A stretch of DNA of 64,000 nucleotides, from positions 1,364,001-1,428,000 of the forward strand of contig NZ_PJON01000001.1 in NCBI RefSeq assembly GCF_002900975.1, in the 5' to 3' direction. The stretch's first letter is position 1; each line of letters opens with the position of its first letter. The translations under genes were made by a program, and so were the position numbers. The stretch comes from Tabrizicola aquatica. Lineage in GTDB: Bacteria > Pseudomonadota > Alphaproteobacteria > Rhodobacterales > Rhodobacteraceae. Below are positions 37,587 through 47,108 of the stretch, piece after piece. Under the pieces are notes generated by a model. The model worked only from the letters and a program-made list of their open reading frames with translations. It was not told the origin of the DNA and did not search any database.

Positions 37587-38582
37587 TCACCCGCCCGTCT
37601 CGACCCGGATCAGCCGCACCTGGTCGGCCGTCAGGTAGCCCGTCACCGGCTCTCCGCCGTCGGCCTGCCACTCGGCGATGGCCCGGCGGGTGCCCGGCCC
37701 GAAGGTCCCGTCGGTCCGCTGCGGGTCATAGCCCAGGCGGGTCAGCCGGCGTTGCAGGTCGACCCGCTCGGTCCGGGTCAGGCCCAGCAGGCTCTCCTCC
37801 AGCGCGGCCTCGCTGTCGGCCCCCGAAGCGGGTGCCTCCGCCCCCGCCTGGCTGGCCAGAAGCTTGACCTGCGCCGCCGTCATGTAGCCGGTCTGGGCCT
37901 GCCGGTTCGCCCGCTGCCAGCCCCGGATCGACGCCCGCGTCTTGGCCCCCCACAGCCCGTCCGCCACCCCGGGATCATAGCCCAGGTCGGAAAGCTGCCG
38001 CTGGATCGTCACCCGCTGGGTCCGCGTCAGTTTCAGCGCGGCCTCGACCTGCGCCGGGGTGAGGTCGTCATCCTCGTCCTCGGGCGGCGTCACCACGGCC
38101 CCGCGCAGCAGGACCTTCAGCTGGGCCTCGGTCACATAGCCCGTCACCTTGTCCCCCCGGTCGCGCTGCCAGGTCGCGATCGCGGTCCGGGTATTGCGGC
38201 CCCAGACCCCGTCGGTCCCGTAGGTCCGGTAGCCCAGCCGCGTCAGTTCGCGCTGGACGGCGACCTTCTGGGCGGTGGTGATCCGCAGCCGCGCCTCGGC
38301 CTGTGCGGCCGCATCGGCCGTGCCCTCGGCCGGGGCGCCCAGCCGGGCCAGCGCCTGTTCGGCCCGGGCGCGATAGGCCCCCTTGGGGAACTTTGCCAGG
38401 TAGTCGCGGTAGGCGCGGACCGTGTTCGCCTCCTGCGCCGCGATCCAGGCGTTGCGATCAAGCTCTTGCTGGATCAGCTCTTGCGCGATCCCGCCGATCA
38501 CGTCGCCCAGATCCTGCGCGGGGGCAGGACCGGTAAGGGCAAGGCCGGCCGCCATGGCCAGGGGCAATGAAAGCAACCGCAT
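37587..38582 (-). CDS. Secreted protein with three peptidoglycan-binding domains
   Basis: This 331-residue protein has a signal peptide (MRLLSLPLAMAAGLALTGPAPA, cleavage before QDLGD), an N-terminal SPOR/TPR-like helical segment (YRDYLAKFPKGAYRARAEQALARLG) and three PG_binding_1 repeats. Each repeat has the pattern L..LGY....DG.WG..TR.AI..WQ (about 110-160, 190-240 and 270-320). No catalytic domain is present. It probably binds cell-wall glycan in the periplasm. The ATG at 38582 is chosen to place the signal peptide at the start. Confidence 0.85.
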   Translation of the reverse strand: MRLLSLPLAMAAGLALTGPAPAQDLGDVIGGIAQELIQQELDRNAWIAAQEANTVRAYRDYLAKFPKGAYRARAEQALARLGAPAEGTADAAAQAEARLRITTAQKVAVQRELTRLGYRTYGTDGVWGRNTRTAIATWQRDRGDKVTGYVTEAQLKVLLRGAVVTPPEDEDDDLTPAQVEAALKLTRTQRVTIQRQLSDLGYDPGVADGLWGAKTRASIRGWQRANRQAQTGYMTAAQVKLLASQAGAEAPASGADSEAALEESLLGLTRTERVDLQRRLTRLGYDPQRTDGTFGPGTRRAIAEWQADGGEPVTGYLTADQVRLIRVETGG

Positions 38583-38715
38583 CGGAACATCCTTTCCATC
38601 CCACAGCGGCATCCGCCGCGCTTGCTGGGATAACACCGGGATCGGCCGTCGGTTGCAAGCGGGTGCTGGTCAGCCCGTGCCGGCATGCTACCTTTCTTGC
38701 CGAAGGAGCCCCCGC

Positions 38716-39108
38716 ATGACCCTTACCCTGTACACCGCCACCGCCGCCGTGTTCCTGATCCTGGATGCGATCATGCTGACCCTGGTGATGAAGCCGCTTT
38801 TCAGCCGCCACATCGGCCCGCTTCTGGCCGAGCCGATCCGCATCGCCCCGGCGGCGCTGTTCTATCTGGCCTACATCGCGGGGTTGGTCTACCTGGTATC
38901 CCTTCCCGCGCTGAAAACCGGCGCGCCGCTTCTTCTGCCCGCACTGGTCATCGGATTGATGGCCTATGGCACCTATGAATTCACCTCATGGAGCGTGATG
39001 CGGGACTGGCACTGGACGATGGTGGCGACGGATGTCGCCTGGGGCGGGTTCCTCACGGCGTTTTCGGCCTGGGCTGGGGTGACGATCACCCGGATGATCC
39101 ATGGCTAA
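38716..39108 (+). CDS. DUF2177 membrane protein
   Basis: This 130-residue protein has four membrane segments and the DUF2177 features FLILDAIMLTLVMKPLF (about 13-29), YGTYEFTSWSVMRDWHWTM (about 84-102) and DVAWGGFLTAFSAW. The ATG at 38716 follows AAGGAG. The family function is unknown. Confidence 0.88.
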   Translation: MTLTLYTATAAVFLILDAIMLTLVMKPLFSRHIGPLLAEPIRIAPAALFYLAYIAGLVYLVSLPALKTGAPLLLPALVIGLMAYGTYEFTSWSVMRDWHWTMVATDVAWGGFLTAFSAWAGVTITRMIHG

Positions 39109-39194
39109 GGGCCTTTGCGGCCACCGGCCTGCCATGCTACCCGTAAGGTCAAGCCCTTGATACGGAACGTCCCGCGCGGACGGAAGGAAGTTCC

Positions 39195-39521
39195 ATGATC
39201 CTTTACGGCATCCCGACCTGCGACACCTGCAAAAAGGCCCTCAAGGCGCTGGAGCGGGCGGGCAAGGACGTCAGCTTTCGCGACATCCGGGCCAACCCGT
39301 TGACCCAGGATGAAGTTGACCGGATCGTGCAGGAGTTCGGGTCGAAGGCGGTGAACCAGCAATCCACCACCTATCGCAGCTTCAACGATTTCCTGAAGGC
39401 CTCGGACCCCGAAGCACAGATCATGGCGCAGCCGACCGTGATGAAACGGCCGGTCATCCAGGACGGTGAGCGCTGGTATCTGGGATGGGACAGCGCGACC
39501 GAAGCCGCGCTGACCAGTTAG
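39195..39521 (+). CDS. ArsC/Spx-family thioredoxin-fold protein
   Basis: This 108-residue protein of the arsenate-reductase-like (YffB) family has a CDTC redox pair (Cys9 and Cys12) in MILYGIPTCDTCKKA and a PTVMKRPVIQDG motif near 83-94. It may reduce disulfides using glutathione; no arsenic gene is nearby, so arsenate reduction is not implied. Its last codons overlap the convergent cold-shock gene by 4 bp. Confidence 0.9.
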   Translation: MILYGIPTCDTCKKALKALERAGKDVSFRDIRANPLTQDEVDRIVQEFGSKAVNQQSTTYRSFNDFLKASDPEAQIMAQPTVMKRPVIQDGERWYLGWDSATEAALTS

Positions 39522-39724
39522 AGCAGACGCAGGTCGCCGGCCGACTGCTTGCCGTCGCGGCCCGACTGCAGTTCGTAGCCGATCTTCTGGTTGTCGCTAA
39601 GGCCCTTCAGCCCAGCACGTTCCACGGCCGAGATGTGGACGAACACATCCTTGCCGCCGTCATCCGGCGCGATGAAGCCATAGCCCTTGGTAGCGTTGAA
39701 CCATTTCACGGTGCCTGTCGGCAT
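39518..39724 (-). CDS. cspA: Cold-shock protein (CspA family)
   Basis: This 68-residue single OB-fold protein has RNP1 KGYGFIAP and RNP2 DVFVHISA, which bind single-stranded RNA. The start MPTGTVKWFNATKGYGF is typical. Strong purine-rich ribosome-binding sequence (GAGGAGAAG) precedes the ATG. The 200 bp between it and thrS on the same strand has a weak open frame only, and may be the long regulatory leader usual for csp genes. Confidence 0.96.
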   Translation of the reverse strand: MPTGTVKWFNATKGYGFIAPDDGGKDVFVHISAVERAGLKGLSDNQKIGYELQSGRDGKQSAGDLRLL

Positions 39725-39926
39725 TCCGCTTCTCCTCTCAGAACCCCCCGCGGCGTCATTGCCGCGAGCCGTGCCACCAGGTCTTCCAGGGCTTCGTTCA
39801 GAGAGCCGTGCAGGAATTCTGTCGTCACTGCGGCGATGATGCCAATCATTCGCTGAAAATCAAGCCGCAACGCGAACAGTCGGCCCGGTCGGCAACCGGG
39901 ACGCCTGTTTTGCGGGCAGGCCTGCA

Positions 39927-41867
39927 TCAGCCGGGGGGCAGCGCCTCAAGGCCGAAGCGGGCGATGGCCTCGTCCAGCGAGATTGTCTCGGTCCGGGTTT
40001 CACCCAGGCGGCGGACGCTGACCGTGCGGCCCTCGACCTCTTGCATCCCGATGGCCAGGATCACCGGGACCTTGCCGACGGAATGCTCACGGACCTTGTA
40101 ATTGATCTTCTCGTTGCGCACGTCCGCCTCGGCCCGGACCCCCGCCTTGCGCAGGGCGGCCACGACCTCATGCACGAACGGGTCGGCGTCCGAGACGATG
40201 CTGGCCACCACAACCTGCCGCGGCGCCAGCCAGAACGGCAGTTTGCCGGCGTAGTTCTCCAGCAGGATGCCGATGAAGCGTTCAAACGAGCCCAGGACCG
40301 CGCGGTGCAGCATGACCGGGCGGTGCTTGGCCCCGTCCTCGCCCACATATTCCGCATCCAGCCGGACCGGCAGGTTGAAGTCGGCCTGGAACGTCCCGCA
40401 CTGCCATTCGCGCCCGATGGCGTCGGTCAGCTTGAAGTCCAGCTTCGGCCCATAGAACGCCCCGTCGCCGGGGTTGATCGTATAGGGCAGGCCCAGACCC
40501 TCGATCGCCTTTTGCAGCGCGGTTTCGGCCTTGTCCCAGACTTCGTCGCTGCCAACCCGAACCTCGGGCCGGGTGGACAACTTGATGTCGAACTTCTCGA
40601 ACCCCAGGTCCTTGTAAACGCTGGACAAAAGCGCGATGAACCCGGCGCATTCGGCCTCGATCTGATCCTCGGTGCAGAAGATATGGGCATCGTCCTGCGT
40701 GAAGCCGCGCACGCGCATCAGCCCGTGCATGGACCCCGACGATTCATACCGATGGCACGACCCGAACTCGGCCAGCCGCAAGGGCAGGTCGCGGTAGGAC
40801 TTCAGGCCCTGGTTGAACACCTGCACATGGCAGGGGCAGTTCATCGGCTTCAGCGCGTTGATGCGCTTTTCCTTGGCGCCCTCTTCGTCGACCTCCACGA
40901 TGAACATGTTCTCGCGGTAGGCCTCCCAGTGGCCCGACTTTTCCCACAACACCCGGTCCACGACCTGCGGCGTCTTGATTTCCTTGTAGCCCGCCTGCCG
41001 CAGACGGCCGCGCATGTAATCCTCAAGCTGGCGATAGATCGTCCAGCCGTTCGGGTGCCAGAACACCATGCCCGGCGCTTCTTCCTGCAGGTGGAACAGT
41101 TCCATCTCACGGCCAAGCTTGCGGTGGTCGCGCTTGGCGGCCTCCTCCAGCATCGTGAGGTGCGCCTTTAGGTCGTCGCGGTTCTTGAACGCCACGCCGT
41201 AGATCCGCTGCAGCATGGGCCGCGAAGCATCGCCCAGCCAGTAGGCCCCCGCGACATGCGTCAGCTTGAACGCATCCGCCGGAACCTGGCCCGTGTGCTG
41301 GAGGTGCGGCCCCCGGCACAGGTCCTGCCAGGGCCCGTGCCAATACATCCGCAGATCCTCGCCCTCGGGGATGCGGTCGATCAGCTCCAGTTTGAAGGGT
41401 TCGCCCCGGCCCCGGTAATATTCCACCGCGCGGGCGCGGTCCCAGACCTCGGTCCGCACCGGGTCGCGGGCGTTGATGATCTGCTTCATCCGCGCTTCGA
41501 TCTGGCCAAGGTCCTCGGGCGTGAACGGCTCTTCCCGGTCGAAATCATAGAACCAGCCATAGTCGCGGACCGGGCCGATGGTGACCTTCACGTCCGGCCA
41601 GATTTCCTGCACCGCGCGGGCCATGATGTGGGCCAGATCGTGCCGGATCAGCTCCAGCGCCGGGGCGTCGTCCTTCAGCGTGTTCAGCGCAATGGTCGCG
41701 TCGGCGGGGATCGGCCAGGCCAGGTCCCAGTGCTTGCCGTTGACCTGCGCCGAGATCGACGCCTTGGCCAGAGAGGGGGCAATGCTTGCCGCCACTTCGG
41801 CAGGGGTCACGCCCGCCGGATACTGGCGGATGTTGCCGTCGGGAAATGTCAGGGAAATCTGGCTCAT
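39927..41867 (-). CDS. thrS: Threonyl-tRNA synthetase
   Basis: This 646-residue class-II synthetase has an N-terminal TGS domain ([27 protein letters not shown]), the editing domain, and the catalytic core with zinc-ligand Cys in [10 protein letters not shown] and motif 2 region [32 protein letters not shown]-terminal anticodon-binding domain completes it. The length is standard. It is transcribed alone on the minus strand. I see no T-box, as expected for proteobacteria. Confidence 0.98.
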   Translation of the reverse strand: MSQISLTFPDGNIRQYPAGVTPAEVAASIAPSLAKASISAQVNGKHWDLAWPIPADATIALNTLKDDAPALELIRHDLAHIMARAVQEIWPDVKVTIGPVRDYGWFYDFDREEPFTPEDLGQIEARMKQIINARDPVRTEVWDRARAVEYYRGRGEPFKLELIDRIPEGEDLRMYWHGPWQDLCRGPHLQHTGQVPADAFKLTHVAGAYWLGDASRPMLQRIYGVAFKNRDDLKAHLTMLEEAAKRDHRKLGREMELFHLQEEAPGMVFWHPNGWTIYRQLEDYMRGRLRQAGYKEIKTPQVVDRVLWEKSGHWEAYRENMFIVEVDEEGAKEKRINALKPMNCPCHVQVFNQGLKSYRDLPLRLAEFGSCHRYESSGSMHGLMRVRGFTQDDAHIFCTEDQIEAECAGFIALLSSVYKDLGFEKFDIKLSTRPEVRVGSDEVWDKAETALQKAIEGLGLPYTINPGDGAFYGPKLDFKLTDAIGREWQCGTFQADFNLPVRLDAEYVGEDGAKHRPVMLHRAVLGSFERFIGILLENYAGKLPFWLAPRQVVVASIVSDADPFVHEVVAALRKAGVRAEADVRNEKINYKVREHSVGKVPVILAIGMQEVEGRTVSVRRLGETRTETISLDEAIARFGLEALPPG

Positions 41868-42028
41868 GGCCGTCTCCTCGTCAGTTTGGCGCCTACGAAA
41901 CGCCCGGTTGCGGGTTATGTCGCATCGTCTTGCCCAAGCGGGGGGGCGAAGTCAAGCCATGCGCGGAACTTCGCCCGGCGGTCGCGGCCTGCCTCACGTC
42001 CGCCGCGATGCGGCTTATATTCACCCCC

Positions 42029-42829
42029 ATGACCACCTTCCTCACCACCCCGCAAGGCCGCCACATCGCCTATCACCGCACCCCCGGCCGCGAGCCGGGC
42101 GTGGTCTTTCTGGGCGGCTTCCGCTCGGACATGACCGGGTCCAAGGCCCTGCACCTGCAAGCCTGGGCCGAGGCGACGGGCCGCAGCTTCCTGCGGTTCG
42201 ACTATTCCGGCCACGGCGCCTCACGCGGGGTGTTCGAGGAACTGGCCCTGTCGGACTGGCGCGCGGATGCGGCCGCGCTGTTGGAGGTGCTGACCGAAGG
42301 GCCGCAGGTCCTGGTGGGGTCGTCCATGGGCGGCTGGATCGCGCTGTTGCTGGCGCGCGACATGCCGGAAAAGGTGGCCGGGCTGGTCGGCATCGCCGCC
42401 GCACCGGATTTCACCGAACGGATGTGGGACGAAGAGCTGACCCTGGCCGAACGGACCCGGCTGATGGAGGACGGCATCTTCTATCGCCCCTCGGACTATT
42501 CCGCCGACCCTTACCCGATCACCCGCCGGCTGATCGAGGACGGGCGCGAGAACCTGGTTCTGCGCAGCCCGCTGCACCTGCCGATCCCGGTACGCCTGTT
42601 GCAGGGCACCGCAGATGTGGACGTGCCCCCGGCCGTGGCGGTCGGTCTTCTGGACCACATCTCCAGCCCCGACCTGCGGCTGACGCTGGTCAAGGAGGCG
42701 GACCACCGCTTCTCGACCCCCGCCTGCCTGGCCCTGCTGACCCAGAGCGTCGAAGAGGTGCTGGCCGTCCGCGACGCTGGCCAGGGCGCCGAGGGGACCG
42801 AGGTCCTGTCGCTGACGCACCTGGGCTAG
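42029..42829 (+). CDS. Alpha/beta hydrolase (serine hydrolase)
   Basis: This 266-residue hydrolase has the nucleophile elbow VGSSMGG with Ser99, an acidic residue in QGTADVDVPP and the His in KEADHRFS. It looks like an esterase/BEM46-type enzyme; the substrate is unknown. The ATG at 42029 is used; an in-frame ATG at 42008 adds seven residues. It converges with the flavoprotein gene at 42833, 3 bp away. Confidence 0.88.
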   Translation: MTTFLTTPQGRHIAYHRTPGREPGVVFLGGFRSDMTGSKALHLQAWAEATGRSFLRFDYSGHGASRGVFEELALSDWRADAAALLEVLTEGPQVLVGSSMGGWIALLLARDMPEKVAGLVGIAAAPDFTERMWDEELTLAERTRLMEDGIFYRPSDYSADPYPITRRLIEDGRENLVLRSPLHLPIPVRLLQGTADVDVPPAVAVGLLDHISSPDLRLTLVKEADHRFSTPACLALLTQSVEEVLAVRDAGQGAEGTEVLSLTHLG

Positions 42830-42832
42830 GCG

Positions 42833-43777
42833 TCAGGCGCCCAGCAACTGCGCCGCAAGCGCCCGGCCGCTGGTCCAGGCATCCTCGACCGTTCGACCCA
42901 GGCACCAGTCCCCGCCCGCAAACAAGCCTTGCGACGGATCGGCCAGGAAGGGCTGGCCCAGGGGCCGCTCGGCCTGGGAAAAGCGCCAGCGATGCGCGAC
43001 CGCATGGGTCGCCTCGGCCGGCCGCCTGCCGATATGGCGGCAAAGAAGCGGCAGCATCCGTTCGGCGATCTGCGGCGGTTCAAGCTCCAGGTGGCGGCGG
43101 CTGAACGCGGCATTGGCCTGCGCGACCCAGCACTGCCGCCCCCCGTCCCGCCCCGGCTTGGCGCTGTCCAGCGCAATCCAGTCGAGATCGTCAGTCTCCG
43201 TCCGCTCAGGTGCGGGCGATGCGCACACCCCTTTGAAGGCCGCCATCAGCGTCAGACAGGGTGCCATCTCGACCGCACGAAGCGCCGAGGCCAAAGAAAG
43301 GTCCGGGGCGATCATCCGCAGGATCTGCGGCGCGGGCAGCGTCAGGATCACGCGGTCAAAGACCTGGGCCTGATCGCCCCAAGCCACGCGCCAACCGGAG
43401 CCTTCCGCCGTCACGGCAGTCACCGTGGCACCCGCCTGAACCTCAAGCCCCTCGGCCAGATACCGCGCGAAACCGGACATCCCCGGAAGCCCGACAAAGG
43501 CCGCCGCCCCGGCATCGGCGGCGCGCAACGGCCCCTGCCACCCCGCCAGCGCACCGGCCTCCTCGGCCTGCCGCAAGACCTCGGCGAAGCCCGACCCGGT
43601 CGCGGTCAGATAGGGCGCGCCGTGGTCGAACTGCAACCCCGGCTCGGCCCGGCGGGTGGCTAGCCGTCCGCCCACCCCCCGGCTTTTGTCGAAGATGACC
43701 GGCGCCAGCCCGGCCTTTACCATAGCCCGGGCGCAGGTCAGCCCGGCCACGCCAGCCCCGACAATCGCGATCTTCAT
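42833..43777 (-). CDS. FAD/NAD(P)-binding oxidoreductase, renalase-like
   Basis: This 314-residue flavoprotein has the N-terminal FAD motif IAIVGAGVAGLTCARAM (3-19), a GGRLATRR element (37-44) and a C-terminal FAGGDWCLGRTVEDAW motif. This matches the small renalase-type NAD(P)/FAD-dependent amine-oxidase-like family. The physiological substrate is unknown. It ends the minus-strand set that starts upstream with the ketopantoate-reductase-like gene, 12 bp away. Confidence 0.85.
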   Translation of the reverse strand: MKIAIVGAGVAGLTCARAMVKAGLAPVIFDKSRGVGGRLATRRAEPGLQFDHGAPYLTATGSGFAEVLRQAEEAGALAGWQGPLRAADAGAAAFVGLPGMSGFARYLAEGLEVQAGATVTAVTAEGSGWRVAWGDQAQVFDRVILTLPAPQILRMIAPDLSLASALRAVEMAPCLTLMAAFKGVCASPAPERTETDDLDWIALDSAKPGRDGGRQCWVAQANAAFSRRHLELEPPQIAERMLPLLCRHIGRRPAEATHAVAHRWRFSQAERPLGQPFLADPSQGLFAGGDWCLGRTVEDAWTSGRALAAQLLGA

Positions 43778-43789
43778 GCCCGCAGCCCC

Positions 43790-44767
43790 TTAATACAGCC
43801 CCGCCACCCGGCCGCGCAGGGCGACCAGAGCCAGAACCGTGTCGATAGTGGGTGTCGGCGTGTCGGTGATCCGGCCCAACTCCTGCACCGAGCCGACCAG
43901 CGCGTCGATCTCCATCGGGCGGCCGGCGTCCAGATCCTGCAGCATCGAGGTGCGATGCGCCCCGACTGCCGCCCCGCCGTCGATCCGACGCTCCACATCA
44001 ATCGGAAAACTGACGCCCAGCTTTTCGGCCACCACCTGCGCCTCGACCATCATCCGCCGCGCCACGTCGCGGGTGCCGGGGTCGGTGCAAAGTACGTCCA
44101 GAGTGGCATGGGTCAGGGCCGAGATCGGGTTGAAGGACAGGTTGCCCCACAGCTTGACCCAGATCTCATCGCGCAGGCGGGGCCGGACCGGGGCCTTCAA
44201 CCCCGCCGCCTGCAAGGCCTGCGACAAGGCGGTCGCGCGGTCGGATTTCGACCCGTCCGGTTCGCCCAGCGAAAAGCGGTTGCCCTCGATATGGCGGATC
44301 GTGCCAGGCTCGCTGACCTCGGCAGCCGGATAGACGACGCAGCCCAGCACGCGGTCGGGGCCGAAGCCCTCCCACTGCACATTGCCGGGATCGACGCTGT
44401 GCAGGCGTGTGCCCTCCAACGGGCCGCCGATCTTGTGGAAATACCACCAGGGCACGCCGTTCACGCCGCTGACGATGGTCGTCTCTGGCCCGATCAGCGG
44501 CTGCATCGCGCCGACCACCGGCGGCACCGAATGGGCCTTGAGGGTGACGATCAGATAGTCCTGCGGCCCAAGGTCGGCGGCATTGGCGCTGGCCCGGACC
44601 GGGACGGTGACGGGCTCCGCGCCCTCTTCCAGCAAGGTCAGGCCCTTGGACTGGATCGCCGCCAGATGCGGCCCGCGGGCGACGATGCTGACATCGGCCC
44701 CAGCTTGCACCAGCTTGGCCGCCATGTAACCGCCGATCGCGCCGGCGCCGAAGATGCAGATTTTCAT
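43790..44767 (-). CDS. Ketopantoate-reductase-family (PanE/ApbA-like) oxidoreductase
   Basis: This 325-residue NADPH-dependent reductase has the Rossmann motif ICIFGAGAIGGYMAAKLVQAG (3-23), a LKAHSVPPVV segment near 77-86 and a C-terminal helical domain with KLWGNLSFNPISALTHATLD. Members reduce 2-keto acids such as ketopantoate. Its place after an acyl-CoA ligase and an ABC importer suggests a catabolic 2-keto/hydroxy acid substrate rather than pantothenate synthesis. Confidence 0.88.
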   Translation of the reverse strand: MKICIFGAGAIGGYMAAKLVQAGADVSIVARGPHLAAIQSKGLTLLEEGAEPVTVPVRASANAADLGPQDYLIVTLKAHSVPPVVGAMQPLIGPETTIVSGVNGVPWWYFHKIGGPLEGTRLHSVDPGNVQWEGFGPDRVLGCVVYPAAEVSEPGTIRHIEGNRFSLGEPDGSKSDRATALSQALQAAGLKAPVRPRLRDEIWVKLWGNLSFNPISALTHATLDVLCTDPGTRDVARRMMVEAQVVAEKLGVSFPIDVERRIDGGAAVGAHRTSMLQDLDAGRPMEIDALVGSVQELGRITDTPTPTIDTVLALVALRGRVAGLY

Positions 44768-44778
44768 GTGCCGTTCCT

Positions 44779-46311
44779 TCAGGCCGGTTGGCCAAGCCCC
44801 AGTTTCTCGGCCAGCCCGATCCGCTGCAGCTTGCCGGTCGCCCCCTTGGGAATCTCCTCCAGGATCACCACCCGGCGCGGCACCTTGAAATCGGCCATGC
44901 GGCTGGCGCAGAAATCCCGGATTTCGCGTTCGGTCGCGGTCTGGCCTTCGCGCAGGACGACGGCGGCGGCGACCTCTTCGCCCAGTTTCGGATGCGGCAT
45001 GGCAAAGGCGACCACCTGCTGGATCGCCGGGTGATCCAGCAGCACCCCATCCACCTCCAGCGGACTGATCTTCTCGCCGCCACGGTTGATGATCTCTTTC
45101 AGCCGCCCGGTCAGACGCAGATAGCCCTCGTCGTCCAGGGCACCCTGGTCGCCGGTGCGGAACCAGCGCAGACCGTCGGCCTGAAAGAAATTCTTCGCGT
45201 TGGCGTCGGGGTTGCCTTCATAGCCCGGCGTCACGTTCGGGCCCGAGATCACCACTTCGCCCGTGCCATCGATCAGGCGGTTCTCCACCTCATGCGCGAT
45301 GCGCAGCAAGGGACCGGCGGCCACACCGACCGACCCCGGCTTCTGCGCGCGGGGCGGCAGGGGGTTGCAGGCCATCTGGTGCGTGGCCTCGGTCATGCCA
45401 TAGGCCTCGATCACCGGAGCCTGGAAGGTCTCGGCCAGTTCCAGCATCACCTGCGCCGGCAGCGAGGCCGAGGAGGAGCGCAGGAACCGCAGCGGATGCG
45501 CCTCGATCACGTCGCGGTTGCGGGCGGCACGCGACAGGATCGCCTGGTGCATGGTCGGGACGGCGGTGTACCAGGTCGGCTCTGCCTCTTTCATCCAGCC
45601 GAAGAACTTCAGCGCGTCGAACCCCGGCGCGCACCAGACCGAACTGCCAGCGGCGAGCGAGGCCGTGACGGCGGCGATCAGGCCGTGGATGTGGAACAGC
45701 GGCATCACGTTCAGGCAGCGATCCCCGGCGGTCAGCGCCAGCGACGCTCCGATGTTCCGGGCCGAGGCGACAAGGTTCGACTGCAACAAGGGCACGATCT
45801 TCGGCCGCGACGTGGTGCCCGAGGTGTGCAGGATCAGCGCCGTCGCATCCGGCCCGGGCTGGCCGGCCGGGGCGGGCGTGGCGGACTGCGGGCCGCTTAG
45901 CCGGAACTGGCCGGCCGGGGCGCCCGCATCGCTGTGCAGGCGCAGGACGGTCATCCCCAGCGGGTTCGCCGCCGCCAGCGCCGGCCCGTCATAGCCGTCG
46001 GGCACGACGATGGCCTTGGCCTTCAGATCCTCCAGATAGAAGCTGAACTCCTTCTCCTGATAGGCTGGGTTCAGCGGTGCCGTCACCGCCGCCTGCGCGA
46101 TGGTGATGAAGGCCGTGGCCATCTCTGGCCCGTTCGGCAGCACGATCGCCACCCGGTCCGCAGCGCCAATGCCAAAGCGGCGCAGGTCGGCTTCCACCTC
46201 GGCCGCCAGGGACCGCAGGCCGCCATAGGTCAGCCAGGCGCGGCCCGGTGCCCCGATGGCATTTGACCCGGCCGGCGTGTCGGCCAGCAACGCAGAAACT
46301 GTGGCGGTCAT
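44779..46311 (-). CDS. Acyl-CoA ligase, oxalate-CoA ligase-like (AAE3 type)
   Basis: This 510-residue AMP-forming ligase has the P-loop LHTSGTTSRPKIVPL, with Ser in place of the usual Gly after SGTT as in plant/fungal AAE3 oxalate-CoA ligases. It also has the YGMTEATHQM motif, RTGDQG, and the C-terminal catalytic Lys in PKGATGKLQRI. It would activate a small carboxylate to its CoA thioester. It lies between an ABC importer and a ketopantoate-reductase-like gene, probably in one operon. Confidence 0.85.
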   Translation of the reverse strand: MTATVSALLADTPAGSNAIGAPGRAWLTYGGLRSLAAEVEADLRRFGIGAADRVAIVLPNGPEMATAFITIAQAAVTAPLNPAYQEKEFSFYLEDLKAKAIVVPDGYDGPALAAANPLGMTVLRLHSDAGAPAGQFRLSGPQSATPAPAGQPGPDATALILHTSGTTSRPKIVPLLQSNLVASARNIGASLALTAGDRCLNVMPLFHIHGLIAAVTASLAAGSSVWCAPGFDALKFFGWMKEAEPTWYTAVPTMHQAILSRAARNRDVIEAHPLRFLRSSSASLPAQVMLELAETFQAPVIEAYGMTEATHQMACNPLPPRAQKPGSVGVAAGPLLRIAHEVENRLIDGTGEVVISGPNVTPGYEGNPDANAKNFFQADGLRWFRTGDQGALDDEGYLRLTGRLKEIINRGGEKISPLEVDGVLLDHPAIQQVVAFAMPHPKLGEEVAAAVVLREGQTATEREIRDFCASRMADFKVPRRVVILEEIPKGATGKLQRIGLAEKLGLGQPA

Positions 46312-46349
46312 GGGTGTTCTCTTTCGTTCACAGGGTCAGCCAGACGGAG

Positions 46350-47102
46350 TTAGCGCGATGCGGCATAGTAGGAAACCTTGCGCTCCAGATAAGCCAGGAA
46401 TTCCGACAGGGCGAAGGCCAGGCCGAACAGCACGATCAGCACCGCCCAGAATTCGGCCATCAGGAACTTGCTGGAATAAAGTTCGAACAGGGCGCCGAAC
46501 CCGACGATCGAGATCAGCAACTGGCCGATGATCACCCCCTTCACCGCCCGGATCACCCCGATCCGCACGCCGCCCAGGATTTCCGGCAGGGCGGCCCAGA
46601 AGTAGACCTTGACGAAGGCATCCATCGGCGAGGCCCCGAAGCTGCGCGCCATCTCCACCAGCGACCGGTTGATCTGCCGCACCCCGGCGCGGGCGTTCAG
46701 AATGATGATCCAGATCGCGAAAAGCGTGGTGGTGATGATCACCGTCTTGGTCCCAAAGCCGAACAGCACCATCAGCACAGGCACCAGCGCGGTCAGCGGC
46801 GCCGACAGGAAGATGTTGACCCAAGGCAACAAAAGCTCGTCCACGATGCGGTTCTTGCCCATCAGGATGCCGGTCGGGATACCGATCACGATGGCGAAAA
46901 AGACCCCCGCCAGAAAGGCATAGGACGTGACCCAAAGCGCGTTCAGGAAGGCCGGGGTCGGGATCAGGCCAATCAGGGTTGCCAGCACTTCGGAAAACGG
47001 CGGAATGAAGAAGGTCAGTTCCAGGCGACCCACCACCTCCCACAACAGCGCCCAGATGAGCAGCGACGACAGAGCCGGCAGCTTGAAGCCATAAAGCGTC
47101 AT
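46350..47102 (-). CDS. ABC transporter permease, SsuC/TauC type
   Basis: This 250-residue membrane protein has about six segments and the EAA loop VEMARSFGASPMDAFVKVYFWAALPEIL near 151-178. This belongs to the nitrate/sulfonate/taurine permease class. It is one of two permeases flanking the ATPase gene and likely pairs with the one at 47887. Confidence 0.92.
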   Translation of the reverse strand: MTLYGFKLPALSSLLIWALLWEVVGRLELTFFIPPFSEVLATLIGLIPTPAFLNALWVTSYAFLAGVFFAIVIGIPTGILMGKNRIVDELLLPWVNIFLSAPLTALVPVLMVLFGFGTKTVIITTTLFAIWIIILNARAGVRQINRSLVEMARSFGASPMDAFVKVYFWAALPEILGGVRIGVIRAVKGVIIGQLLISIVGFGALFELYSSKFLMAEFWAVLIVLFGLAFALSEFLAYLERKVSYYAASR

Positions 47103-47108
47103 TGGACC

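Noticed and set aside
39706-39927. 73-codon minus-strand frame between thrS and cspA
   Set aside because: It overlaps the cspA start, has no ribosome-binding site I trust and resembles no family. The region is more likely the cspA leader. A core from MIGIIAAVTTEFL could still be a small protein.
41578-43104. Plus-strand open frame across thrS start and two other genes
   Set aside because: Pro/Arg/Gly-rich shadow in another frame of recognised genes.
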